Assembly (NCBI GenBank): GCA_023374045.1
Contig: CM041776.1
Span: 40,864,171 to 40,928,170, forward strand
Source: Limonium bicolor
Lineage: Eukaryota; Streptophyta; Magnoliopsida; Caryophyllales; Plumbaginaceae
DNA: 64,000 nt
Reading direction: 5' to 3'
Of this stretch, positions 11,923 to 21,950 are shown in pieces; the first letter of the stretch is position 1, and the number at the start of each line of letters is the position of its first letter. The position numbers and the translations under genes were made by a program. The notes beneath the pieces are model-generated. The model was not told the DNA's origin, made no database searches, and was given only the letters and a program-made list of their open reading frames with translations.

Positions 11923-14145
11923 CATTATACTCAATTTCTAAGCCTTTAAACACTTAACCAAATTCCTCCAAAGCCTCCTAATGCTTCCTAACAACCTTTG
12001 GTACCCTTATATCCACATACAACATTCATGAAACTCATTTTCTAATTCCTTAAACCTTTACTTATTTCTTCACAAAATTCCTAACACTTACAACATTTTA
12101 CACTAGGTTTATAAATGGTGTTTCTCACCCATGATAACTACTATCCCAAAATGTTTTCTCCTTATCTTAACATCATCTCCCAAGCATCATCTCTCACACT
12201 AATTCCTTATATCCTTCTTGAAACTCTTTTCCTAGTGTACACTTTCTCCTTAATTTACCAAAGTTTGCCTAAGTATTTGCCTAAGTCCAAAATGGCTTTG
12301 GTATTACTAAAATCTCAAGCTCATGCCTAAGTCCTTGTTACATCCTAAATCACCTTAATGCATGTTTCCTACACAAGAACAACACTTAACCATTTTAAAT
12401 ACTCCTTAACTTATCAAACTCATTTTAACACCTAGAACTTCACATTTGTTACCCAAATTTTGGCATAGGTTCTCCTAGAACATTACTAAACCAAAACACA
12501 TTGTTTTTACCAACAAACAACCAAGAACACTAAAAATCCATCAAGTACTTATTATACACAAACTTCACTCACAAGGCACTACATCACAATATAGTGCACA
12601 ATTTAAATTGCATGGCACTTAGGCCCTTAAATGACATGGCTCTTAGGCCCTTAAAATGCACAAATCATAAACACTGAATTTCCACAATATATTTGCCTTT
12701 AACCTGCAAATACACTCAACAACACATATGCCTTTTACTAAGCTCTTGGGAACACTTTACTAAGTCATTCACCATTGGCTCTTTAGGTAGTTTTAATAAG
12801 CATTTATAAGCTCATTTCTCCTAAGGCATTAAAACAACATTAGGTTAGTAGATTACCTCTTTTGCAAAATAACTTCTTTCTTGTTTCCTTTAGAAAACCG
12901 ATAGAGTACTTGATTCTTTGACAAGTTCTAAACAATATACAAACATTATAATGAGTATTCAAGCTATAAGCTTCATCTCATTGTAAACCCTAGTTTTACA
13001 TTGTTTCAAAAACATTAATGTAGTTGTTTTACCTTGCTCTTTGAAGAGAGTTTGAATATCTAGCAAGAGAGGACTCCACCTAGTCCATGAAGGGTTGGAA
13101 TGAAGCTAGAACAAAGTCACATAAAAAGCTCCTTCAATGTGTATTTTCGGACATGACAAAAACAAGGAGGAAATGAAGTTTTTATTTGAGATTCCTTACC
13201 TAGAAGTCAAGGAGAGTAACAATATGTAAAAATACAAGCTCAAGCTCCTTCAATGGAGGAACTCCATGGCACCGAAATGGTTGTCTTGGACTTTTGAAAA
13301 GATAGGAATGAAGAGCTTGATGAGAGGAAGAAGATGGTGATGTTTGTTTTTGATTTGGACAAGTGAGCAAGGTTTTACAAGAGATCAAAGTGGGAGTTTC
13401 AATGGGGGTGTGTGTATTACCGTGAGAGAACAGCAAGAAGAAGGAAGAAGAGAGGTGGGAAACCGTGTGAGCAAGGAAAGAAAATGAGAGAATGAAGATT
13501 GGTTTAACTTTAGAAGATATTTGTAGTTTAAAAGCAAATAGTACATTCTTAGTCATCATTATTTACTTAACAAATTACAAGAGGGTGGTGAGTCACCAAA
13601 CCTTAGAAAACCGGCCCCCTAAATATATGAGGGTAATATAGTCTTTGTTTGTCAATTTAATTACTTATACAAACATATGTTACAAAATAGCTTATAAAAG
13701 TTACTATTCATAAAACAAGGCACATAGAAGTGAATTTTTGATTTCCCACTAATATAGACACCCAAATGTGATATTATATAGTACACATATATATTTAAGA
13801 GTAATGATGGACATCTAGCCACTCAAACTCATTTACAAGACAATTTTCAAAAATGTGCTTTAAGACTCCTTAAAGCACATTTGTGTTTAAACTTGTTTTC
13901 AAGCTTGGTTTTCTTGGTAATTGATTAATATGTTCATTAGTGTATAAATGAGGTCTTGGTAAGTTCATTAGGTCTTAACCAAGTTTATCCCAAGCTTATA
14001 GCACATTTTGGCTCTTATTGACTTTAAAGCACATTTTGTGTTTCCTTTTGTTTAAATTTGTTTACTAATGTTTCTAAGACTCTTTTTAGTCTTAATACAC
14101 CATATTTAAGTGTTTAAACAATATATTAAGGTTTGGGGTATTTCA

Positions 14146-14160
14146 ATCTACCCCCCTTAA
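14146..14160 (-). promoter_or_regulatory. Polypurine tract of B
   Basis: TAAGGGGGGTAGAT on the minus strand, directly before the 3' LTR start. Identical in core to those of J, K and L. Confidence 0.85.
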
Positions 14161-14460
14161 AAGAACTTTGTCCTCAAAGTTCATACTTCCACATATCCTA
14201 AATATAGCACACGGGAATACTTATAAACAATACTTCCATACATTACTAACACACTTACATAACATTGGACTCCAGGTCCATACAACATAACATAACATTG
14301 GACACAAGGTCCATACAACATTATCCACATCATTCAGACACAACGGTCTGTAACATAACACAACACATAGACGATGTATTCAAATACACGTCGTACACAA
14401 TAACCGAAACGGCTCTACCCCCTTAAAAAGGGGTACGCCCCGTACCCTATCACATAAGTA
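14161..14460 (-). other. B 3' untranslated spacer
   Basis: About 300 bp between the pol stop codon and the polypurine tract. It holds short direct repeats around ATGTTATG and TCCAATGT. No coding signal. The inverted fragment at 9637-9910 is a second copy. Confidence 0.7.
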
Positions 14461-14706
14461 CTAAGAAGTAAACAATGACGGGTACTTCGCCTTCATCTTG
14501 TCTTCCAGCTCCCAAGTGGCCTCCTCCACGTTCTGGTTAGACCAAAGAACTTTCACCAGTCTCACGGACTTATGGCGAGTGTCTCGAGTCTTAGCATCCA
14601 GAATCCGTACCGGAGTCTCCACTGATCGCATGGTCGGCTCTAAGGTTAGCCTTTCAGGCTGAAGCACATGAGACGGATGAGACATATACTTCTTCAACTG
14701 GGACAC
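14461..14706 (-). pseudogene. pol: B pol: chromodomain-like C-terminal tail
   Basis: An 81-codon open stretch ends the polyprotein. It starts in the integrase tail (SQLKKYMSHPSHVL) and ends with a chromodomain-like segment, VLWSNQNVEEATWELED, then KAKYPSLF and a stop. This W-x(8)-TWE pattern is typical of the degenerate chromodomain of Tekay/Del integrases, thought to tether integration to marked heterochromatin. That fits the nested insertions in this window. It is out of frame with the preceding integrase segment by an indel near 14700. Element L has a near relative of this tail at 58287-58550. Confidence 0.85.
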
Positions 14707-15927
14707 ATGAAATAATCATGTACCTTGCCCAGTTCGGCGGGTAGGTCTAGTCTATAGGCTACCGGGCCGATCCGCTCCGTCACAACATAAGGCCCCCATA
14801 CTTTGGGCTCAACTTGCCTTCTGGCCAAACGAAATACTCCCTTCATGGGGACACTCTCAAAAATACCTGATCGCCCACGGCGACTCCAGGTCACGTCGGC
14901 GCACATCTGCGTACGACTTCTGTCTATCCTGAGCTGCTTTCATATTAGCCCTGATCTGAACTTCTGCTGAACTTGCTCAAGATACTCTGGTCCTATAATG
15001 ACCGTCTCACTCGATTCATCCCAGCATAATGGCGTGCGGCATGGTCTACCGACAAGGCCTGGAAGGGAGACATCTTGATCGAAGCATGATAACTGTGTGT
15101 TGTAACTAAACTCGATCAGATGTAACTTATCAATCCAGCTGGTCTGGAAGTCCAGTGCACAAGCACGTAGCATATCCTCCAAGTGTCTGAATAGTGCACT
15201 CACTCTGACCATCGGTCTGTGGATGAAACGCTGTACTCAATTTCAATTCAGTACCCAATGCCTCTCGTGTGGACTTCCAATATCTGGATAAGAATCTGGT
15301 ATCTCTGTCAGATACATCGTTTTTGGTACACCATGATGTCTTACAATCTCTTTATCAAACAGTTCTGCCAATCTTGCCACTTTCCAAGTGTCCTTCATCG
15401 GAATGAAATCGGGCCACCTTGGTCAGTCGGTCAACTATCACCCATATCATATTCAGACCTCCCCTTGTAGGCGGAAGCCCCTACTACAAAGTCCATGGAG
15501 ATATCATGGAACTTCCACTCAGGCACTGGCATTGGCTGTACCATACCACCAGGCCGTCGGTGCTCAAACTTGACCTTCTGGCAAGTGAGACACCTCAACA
15601 CGTAATCAACTAACATCTTTCTTCATTCCAGTCCACCAAAAATACCTCTTCATACTCTTATACATCTTTGAAGCTCCGGGGTGAATCGAGTAGTAGAACA
15701 ATGGGATTCACTCAGATGCGCTCCTTCAACTCAGCGCTACTCCTAGGTATACACCAATCGGCCATTCAGCCTACTCAGGTCATCATCGTGGAGTCTGAAG
15801 TCGTACTTCTGACCCTCGAATGTGCCTCAAGCTTCTGCCGGATCTCCAGCATGTACTGATCCGTCATCTGAGCACTCCGCACCTCTTCAACCAAGCCAGT
15901 ATGAGAGACTAGCGAATGGAGAGAGTG
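14694..15927 (-). pseudogene. pol: B pol: integrase (frameshifted)
   Basis: Integrase inserts the cDNA into host DNA. Visible pieces in order: the zinc-binding region (HPGASKMYKSMKRYFWWTG near 15630-15690, then CLTC at about 15581-15592), the first catalytic aspartate in ISMDFVVG near 15490, the PQTDGQSE block with the catalytic glutamate near 15190-15215, then [17 protein letters not shown] and the GPYVVTERIGPVAYRL segment of the C-terminal domain. These lie in at least three frames, so several indels have broken the gene. The L element encodes a close homologue at 58550-58940. Confidence 0.85.
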
Positions 15928-16290
15928 TGCTCGGCGACTCAGTGTGTCAGCTACCACATTTGCCTTACCCTCTTTGTATTGCAGGTTAATATCGTAGTCA
16001 TTCAGAAACTCAACCCACCTTCTTTGCCTCATGTTCAACTCTTTCTGAGTGAACAAGTACTTTAAGCTTTATGATCAGAATAATTGTCACACTTACCCCA
16101 TACAAATAATGTCGCCATATCTTCAATGCGAACAATGGCACCCAATTCTAAGTCGTGGGTAGGGTAGTTCTCCTCATGCTTCTTCAGCTGACGGGAGGCG
16201 TATGCTACGACCTTCCCGTGTTGCATCAACACACAACCCATACCCCTGCCTGATGCGTCGCAGTAGACCTCAAACCATCTGGATCGTCTG
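15928..16290 (-). pseudogene. pol: B pol: RNase H (frameshifted)
   Basis: RNase H degrades the RNA strand during reverse transcription. The start is marked by [16 protein letters not shown] with the first catalytic aspartate at about 16257-16259; a second acidic residue lies in HDLELGA near 16147. A frameshift follows near 16060-16130, in the segment that normally leads to a TDHKSL-like motif (SDHKA here). The domain resumes with [17 protein letters not shown] and closes at [10 protein letters not shown] near 15930. All hallmark blocks are present but not in one frame. Confidence 0.9.
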
Positions 16291-17195
16291 GTATAGTCAG
16301 GACTGGTGCAGATGTCAGAGCATCCTGAGACTCGCAAAGAACTCTCACAGTCAACTGTCCACTCGAATGGTGCATCCTTCTTCATTAAGGAAGTCATCGG
16401 CTCGAGATACTGGAGAAGTCCTTCACAAACCTCCTATAATATCCTGCCAGACCGAGGAAGCTCCTGATATCAGTGACTGTCTTCTGCCTGGGCCAGGTGC
16501 GCACTGCATCTATCTTTGCCGGATCAACAGCGATCCCGGCCTCAGAAATCACATGTCCAAGGAAAGTACTTGGTTCAACCAAAATTCACATTTCGAAAAT
16601 TTTGCATACAACTGGTTTCTCCTCAGAGTTTGTAACACATCTCTCAGGTGGCTTTCGTGCTCACCTCTAGATTTAGAATACCAAGATGTCATCGATGAAG
16701 ACTACCACTGACTTGTCCAACTGATCTTGGAAAAACGGTTCATTAAGTCCATGAACTTAGCTGGTGCATTCGATAAGCCAAACGGCATAACTGTGAACTC
16801 ATATGCCCATACCTCGTTCTGAAAGCTGTTTCGATATCACTGTCACGGATGGCAATCTGATGGTATCCGGAACGTAAGTCTATCTTGGAGAATACTGATG
16901 CACCCCTCAGCTGATCAAATAGATCGTCGATGCGTGGTAAAGGGTAACGGTTTTTCACCGTAACAGCATTCAGCTCCCGATAATCAATACACAGGCGGAG
17001 GCTACCGTCCTTCTTCTTCACGAAGAGGACCGGCGCTCCCCATGGTGAAACACTAGGGCGGATAAAGCCCTTGTCGAGTAGGTCTCTCAGCTGCTCCTTG
17101 AGCTCTGTCATCTCTGCTGGAGCCATACGATAAGGTGCTTTCGCAATGGGTCCAGTGCCCGGAACTAAGTCGATCTCAAACTCAAACCTCTCGTG
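16291..17195 (-). pseudogene. pol: B pol: reverse transcriptase (frameshifted)
   Basis: Copies the element RNA into DNA. Conserved blocks in order: [55 protein letters not shown] and [12 protein letters not shown] in one long frame (17231-16743). After an indel near 16810, the palm segment carries the active-site box FIDD at 16688-16699. After another, the thumb/connection blocks [15 protein letters not shown] and [12 protein letters not shown] follow. The YRMAP, FIDD and YYRRF blocks are standard for Ty3/Gypsy chromoviruses. At least three indels make this copy non-functional. Confidence 0.93.
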
Positions 17196-17812
17196 CTGGC
17201 GGCATGCCCGGCAGTTCCTTAGGAAATACATCAGGAAACTCCGACACTACCGGCACATCTGGGCTAAACTCAGGGTCTCTCTCTATGTCCTGGACATAGC
17301 AGAGGTATACATCACTCCCTCGTCGTAACTCACGATACATGGCCATGGCGGTGATGATCTGTGTCGAAGGCTCCCTGGGCCTCTGGCGGTATGATATGGT
17401 AACCCCAGATGGACTCCGAAGAAGCAGTCGATGCTCGGCACACAGGATTCTGCCCTTGTACCGCTCCAACCAGTTCATCCCGACAATCACATCAAATCCA
17501 AGTCCGTCGAACTCTATCAGGTCGATCGGGAACTCTTCACCTCTGATTCGTACAATGACATCTCGGTGGTAGCGGGTACATCTGATCCGCTCTTTCGATG
17601 GGAGAGTGACCAAGAAGTCTGGCATCTCCTCTCCATCTAACCCCAGCCTCTTCGCAAAAGATAGCGAAACAAATGTGTGTGAGGCTCCAGAGTCGAACAA
17701 GATCGATGCATCCACGCCATTCACTGGAAAGGTACCGGTGAGGATTGTGCCGCTCTTGCCGGCTTCTGCCTCATTGCAGACACTCATGTACCTCCCGTTC
17801 CGAGTGCACAGC
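17182..17812 (-). pseudogene. pol: B pol: aspartic protease
   Basis: Retropepsin-type protease that would cut the Gag and Pol polyproteins. The active site DSGASHTF lies at about 17671-17694, followed by the flap region and the FDVIVGMNWL motif typical of plant Gypsy proteases. The domain is open for 201 codons from an ATG at 17787, then loses frame near 17190, just before the RT. Codons upstream of that ATG stay open back to a candidate splice acceptor at 17813, so the true start of this segment may be an exon boundary and not the ATG. The AlkB stop codon lies 184 bp upstream. Confidence 0.92.
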
Positions 17813-17990
17813 CTAATTCATTGGCAAACTAATAAGTACTGGGTAACAACACGGTTGATATACTTCAATAACTCCACTTTATTCATTAACACTTCCTCTT
17901 TACAACATTGTTGGTTTACATGGTTGATATAACTTAACACATACATAACTCCCTTAACATATACTGGCTTAACACATTACAAAAGTATAC
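17813..17990 (-). other. Candidate intron 4 between AlkB and protease
   Basis: A 178-bp AT-rich segment that begins GTATAC and ends ATTAG on the minus strand. Removing it puts the AlkB stop codon (17996-17998) and the protease in one reading frame, with only two codons plus one split codon between the stop and the new exon's first full codon. No other function is visible. Splicing is inferred from sequence only. Confidence 0.4.
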
Positions 17991-17995
17991 AAGGC

Positions 17996-18752
17996 TTAGA
18001 ATTGTCTGAAGGTCAAATTCAAACGTCCGGGTTTCATGTGTGTGGCATTGATCACTGCCGACGGTGCGGTATTCAGTTTGATCTTTCTGATGCCGTGATA
18101 TAGCATCCTTGACTGCCCACCCATGATTAGTACATCTCCTGACTTTAACATTAACTTCCTTGCGAGATCAGCACGCTTCTGCTCGCCATACACAAATACT
18201 GCGGTATCACCAATGGACCAAGACACCACGGGTACTCCCTTACTTAGAGACTCGGGTGACTCGTCCTTATCTTGGTGTAAACCTAACCGTCCACCTTTCT
18301 GGTAGAAGTTCACAATACACAAATCTGCTTCACATTTGGAATTGAATCCGTTTCAACTTGTTGAGCAATTCCCACGGCGTGATTAACGACCGCACGGAAC
18401 TCCTCTGGTATACTTGGTACCGTTGCTCCATCTTCAGCTCGCACTTCTTGATATGACTTGGTGTAAGGGTTCCAGTCCTTACCCATGCACATCATCTTCA
18501 ATTGCATTCTTGATCCGTTCGGATATTCAGGTGTGTAGAAACCTCCAGGTTTAGCTCCAAGTTCGTCGCATCGTCTGATGATATGGACTTGTGCTTCCGG
18601 TGTCAGGTATCCACTTAAGAGTATCATACCTGGCTGGATAACCTGACATTGCTCCATTGGAAAGTCGGTGATGTTGATGGTGGTCTCTTCAGGGTTTGGT
18701 GTGGGTGGGATTGGATAACATATATTGAAGGTTCCTTTCAGTTTAGAATTAT
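17996..18752 (-). pseudogene. ALKBH1-like 2-oxoglutarate/Fe(II) dioxygenase domain captured by element B
   Basis: AlkB enzymes oxidatively remove methyl groups from DNA or RNA bases using iron, oxygen and 2-oxoglutarate. About 250 residues are visible. The N-terminal half (18752 to about 18340) has FNICYP, then PGMILLSGYLTPEAQ, GGFYTPEY and LKMMCMGKDWNP, blocks I recognise from plant ALKBH1-type proteins. After one indel near 18325-18345 the catalytic half follows: CIVNFYQKGGRLGLHQDKDE with iron ligands H at 18275-18277 and D at 18269-18271, then SIGDTAVFVYG, SGDVLIMGG, the distal histidine in MLYHG at 18095-18097, and RLNLTFRQF with both arginines (18023-18025, 18005-18007) just before the stop. 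It lies in the same orientation as gag and pol, between zinc knuckles and protease, where Tekay elements normally have nothing. The single frameshift makes this copy inactive; the identity of the domain is very secure. Confidence 0.95.
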
Positions 18753-18881
18753 CTAATTAGGTGTCTTTCACACTATACTTTAACTCCTTACTCACATGAT
18801 AATACACTTGAACTCACTAATACACACAAGCATGAAATGCGGTATGCAATCACTTATTACATTCAACAGTTTAGGCGGTAC
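18753..18881 (-). other. Candidate intron 3 between gag and AlkB
   Basis: 129-bp AT/GT-rich segment that starts GTACCG and ends AATTAG on the minus strand. It contains stops in the flanking frame. Removing it joins gag codons ending ...SSRP to the AlkB exon in frame through a split codon (G|AT). Inferred, not proven. Confidence 0.45.
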
Positions 18882-19221
18882 CTGGTCTAGAAGAGGGCCC
18901 TGGCGCCTCAGACCGGTCCACCACATTCAGGGTGGCCTTGCTAGGTCCCGACCCTTCCCCTTCTGGGAATCAGTATGCCTCTGATCAGTGGGTGGCTGGT
19001 TAGCCGTCTTCGGGCCATCAATAGCTGCTGTGGCCTTACCCTTCCACTGCCCCTTGGGCTTGTTGACTCTGCTGTTGGGGTTCCGGTAACACTCGTGGTC
19101 ACGGTGACCCCACTTCTCGCAGTATCGACACTGCACCTCATTCCCTTGCAGTCCTTGCCGGGGTGGTCTCCATTGCACCACTTACAGTAATAGTGGCGCT
19201 CCGGTCCAGAGCCCGTGCTAG
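18882..19221 (-). pseudogene. gag: B gag block 3: two zinc knuckles and linker
   Basis: The nucleocapsid-like part of Gag, which would bind the element RNA. Two zinc knuckles are visible: C-K-W-C-N-G-D-H-P-G-K-D-C near 19151-19190 (CX2CX3HX4C) and C-R-Y-C-E-K-W-G-H-R-D-H-E-C near 19090-19131 (the usual CX2CX4HX4C). A one-base indel separates them and another follows the second knuckle. A lysine-, proline- and glycine-rich linker runs to ...SSRP, where the candidate donor for intron 3 lies. The AlkB exon follows, so a spliced product would place the dioxygenase behind an RNA-binding module. Confidence 0.85.
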
Positions 19222-19302
19222 CTGCTAACACAATACACACTCAGTACTTGTTTCACAACTTATCAACATACACATCAACTTATTACAATGATTAAAAATT
19301 AC
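19222..19302 (-). other. Candidate intron 2 in gag
   Basis: 81-bp AT-rich segment, GTAATT to TAGCAG on the minus strand, with in-frame stops. Removal joins PPK and ASTGSGPERHYYCKWC in one frame. Confidence 0.45.
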
Positions 19303-19564
19303 CCTTTGGTGGGTAAGAGCGTAGGGGCTTCGCCGCATAAGCATATGTGAGCTTCAGTGGCTCCTCAGCTGTGGTGGTTTGGGCTTGGCCCTTGTCACCC
19401 TGGTGCTGACTCTTCTGGGGCTGGGGATAAGGTTTCTTCTTCTTCTTTCCTCCCCCGTACCCCTGCGAACTCTGGCCCTCGCTCGTGGCCTTGCGCTTGT
19501 GCGCATTCTCCTCGTCCCTCAGACGGACGGTGATCTCCACCTTAGCAGCGGCATGATAGCACTC
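19303..19564 (-). pseudogene. gag: B gag block 2 (basic linker)
   Basis: An 87-codon open block that continues Gag after block 1: ECYHAAAKVEITVRLRDEEN, a KKKKK run, then a glutamine/proline-rich tract ending SYPPKG. It follows the capsid-like region and precedes the zinc knuckles, as the basic linker does in other plant Gypsy Gags. No catalytic motif. Confidence 0.75.
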
Positions 19565-19669
19565 CTGTATTTAGGATGATCAGTCATGCCCCGCAATACA
19601 TACTCACAAACTCACATTAATACTCACTTGTAGACTATACATATTCACATCACTCTTTACTTAAATTAC
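19565..19669 (-). other. Candidate intron 1 in gag
   Basis: 105-bp AT/GT-rich segment, GTAATTTAAG to ATACAG on the minus strand, containing stops. Removal joins ...EYTTLQ to ECYHAA at phase 0, giving a natural continuous Gag helix region. Confidence 0.5.
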
Positions 19670-20340
19670 CTGCAAGGTAGTATACTCAGCTGGCCCCATC
19701 CCATAGCGAAGACGGTGGCTGAGACCGTTGTAGAAACGGTTTACCAGCACCCGGTTCGAGTATCCCAGGTCCGGTAACAGGTGGACAAGGCCGGTGAAGG
19801 CGTGTATACTCATCAACCGTCACCTTGTCCCCTGCCTCAGACTATCCAGCTCCAGGCGCTTGGCCTCTTGAACGTGCACGGGGTAGTATTTGGCTCGCAG
19901 CAGAGCCGTGTACTCCCTCCACCAAACTGAGGATCCGCCATCCGGTCCTCTCTCACTAGCTTCCACCAGTTTTGTGCCGAACCCTTCAGGTAGTAAGCGG
20001 CAAGACGGACCTTAGCCTCTGCGGGCACAGCCAAGGTCTCGTAGGCGGTCTCCAACTCGGAGATGTACGCCTCCAACTTACGTGGGTCGGTCTCCCCATG
20101 AAATGAAGGGGGTCTCAGATCTGCCAATGCCTTGACCCAGTTGGTCTCTCGTGGCGGTGGCGGTGGTGGCTGAACTCCGGGCATCTGCCCCTGCTGGATC
20201 GCAGCTACAAGCTGGGGTACCATCTGGGCCACAGCGGCTGCTACAGCCTCAGCCATAACCTGAGCCGTAGTGTTCTCGCCCTGGTCACCCCCAGTACCAG
20301 TACCACTTCCGCGGCCTCTACCGCGTGGTCTACCTGACAT
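19670..20340 (-). pseudogene. gag: B gag block 1: N-terminus and capsid-like domain (frameshifted)
   Basis: Gag forms the virus-like particle. It starts with ATG at 20340 and an arginine/glycine-rich leader (SGRPRGRGRGSG), then an alanine-rich helix, a proline run and the capsid-like core: LADLRPPSFHGETDPRKLEA, then AAYYLKGSAQNWWKL. The frame is lost near 19924; the next frame has EYTALLRAKYYPVHVQEAKR, and further indels near 19830 and 19800 precede RVLVNRFYNGLSHRLRYGM. This order (WW, then F.RLKQG-like and RF..GL blocks) is normal for plant Gypsy Gag. At least three indels inactivate it. Confidence 0.9.
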
Positions 20341-20540
20341 CTGTATTCACATGAGTATTCATTAGCAATATGCTTACACACTTATCGGTCCAACGATCGT
20401 AAACGATTCCCGAAATAAGGTATTTCCACACTTAGTTAGTGGTTAACCTTTCCATAACTGATCACTTAGGTAACTGTAGTTAGGTTTCCTAACTCGGTAT
20501 ATTCCTAAGCTCGGTATTCTAGTCATCAGAGCGATACTTC
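20341..20540 (-). other. B 5' leader
   Basis: About 200 bp between primer site and gag. It contains two copies of a TACCGAG...TAGGAA motif (near 20485-20520) shared with J, K and M just downstream of their primer sites, a candidate packaging or dimerisation region. Confidence 0.5.
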
Positions 20541-20552
20541 GCTCTGATACCA
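20541..20552 (-). promoter_or_regulatory. Primer binding site of B (tRNA-iMet) in a hairpin
   Basis: TGGTATCAGAGC on the minus strand, five bases inside the 5' LTR. It overlaps a perfect inverted repeat, ATCAGAGCGA/TCGCTCTGAT, at about 20525-20548. Confidence 0.9.
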
Positions 20553-21858
20553 CTTTTTGTAACACCCCTAATACGCACATGATACTAAATGAAATCGCAG
20601 CGGAATAAATACTAAACAGTAACTAACGCTTCGGTGCTACAACGCCGTCAACCACCCACGTGGTTGACAAGGCAGAATAAATACAATTGTACCGGTCTGA
20701 TGATCAGACTCCCGAGCATAAAACTAAACCATAAATACATTATATACAATACCGAGTGTTTACATACATCCTTCACTGTATATCACTGTAACTGCAACAA
20801 CCAAAAGTATATAACGCCACAGGAGCACAGGCGCATCCCGGGCCAACATCCAAAAGTATACAAAAGTAATTACATCCTAGGATCTAAAGCCACTCCGCTT
20901 CTTCGATCCTCATCCTGCAGTATAAGAAATATGGATCCCCCGAGGGGGTCAGCAACCCTTGGCTGGTATGGCTAACGCGCAGCCCATCGGCTACCGGGAT
21001 ACGCGCAGCTACTTGTCATTATAACATGGCATTCATTATATACATAACATAACATAACATGGAGCATGGCATCAATGGTGCATAGCTCATCACACACATA
21101 CACGTGGATTTCGTTCCACATAACAAACCACAAGGGTCAAATAACATAAGAGCCTAGAGAGTGATTCACCTCATGTCAAGCTCGTTAAACACACTCATTA
21201 CCGTTCTGTTAGACGAACGAGTAACTTAAGTCACAGATGGTTCGGATTTAGTGACCCGAACACACCACACAAACACAGGTTCCCACTAAACCGATCATAA
21301 GTCAGAATAGGTAAGCTTTGGAAGAAGCTAGCGGGAGATCGAACGCCAAATTAAGGAACAATCTTAACAACATAAGAGTCGAATCTGATTCAGATATCTA
21401 CTCTTAACTTACATGCATGACCGGACAACCGGATTCCTCACTTCCCAGTTAACACTTGTTAGAAGTTCATAGTGGAACTTAACAACCATCACACAATAGG
21501 TGGTAAGTCATGTTAGACACACACAAGGGAATTGAGTCACAACATTACATCACAATAATATGAACAACTGTAAACTCATTACATGTTTAAATCTTATAAC
21601 GTTGTAAACACACAGAAAAACATACAACACACAAACCGGTGTAAACCGCTAGACAACAGACTGCAAGAAAACCATACCTTGGTCCTTGCCTCGTTTCGTT
21701 TCCACCTTGAGAGAATCCTAAACACATTAGTAACGTCGGTTAATTAACGCACTAATCCATTATTAACATTATCTACTCAACATTACTAGTTTATTTTTAT
21801 TTTACACTTGTTACATCTTTTCATCCTTTTAATTGCCTTTAAAACCCACCTAACATGT

Positions 21859-21866
21859 CTTATATA
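21859..21866 (-). promoter_or_regulatory. Candidate TATA box for the B transcript
   Basis: TATATAAG on the minus strand, about 85 bp downstream of the hairpin array and about 1.3 kb before the LTR end. Transcription toward gag would start about 30 bp beyond it. Confidence 0.45.
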
Positions 21867-21950
21867 ACCTTATTATATCATTACTAACCAACTACTATTT
21901 TTAGATAACAATTCCCATCTTAAAACAAATTTTTGGTCCATACAGTGGCC

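Larger units (their letters stand above)
10196..14145 (-). repeat. Element B 3' LTR
   Basis: 3950 bp, TGTAACACC to GGTATTTCA on the plus strand. Nearly identical to 20558-24479, differing by small indels and scattered substitutions. No gene inside; the short open frames (for example 13200-13559) are not recognisable. It contains a hairpin array (11601-11922), a TATA box candidate (11507-11514) and the LTR-start hairpin near 13855-13886. Confidence 0.95.

Noticed and set aside
18123..18345. Plus-strand open frames across the AlkB domain
   Set aside because: Shadows of the minus-strand AlkB coding region, which carries clear family motifs.
17996..18752. AlkB segment as a separate host gene or gene fragment unrelated to element B
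   Set aside because: It lies inside a paired-LTR element in the gag-pol direction, without its own transposon ends, and both borders can be spliced in frame. Only a genome-wide search can fully exclude a late insertion.
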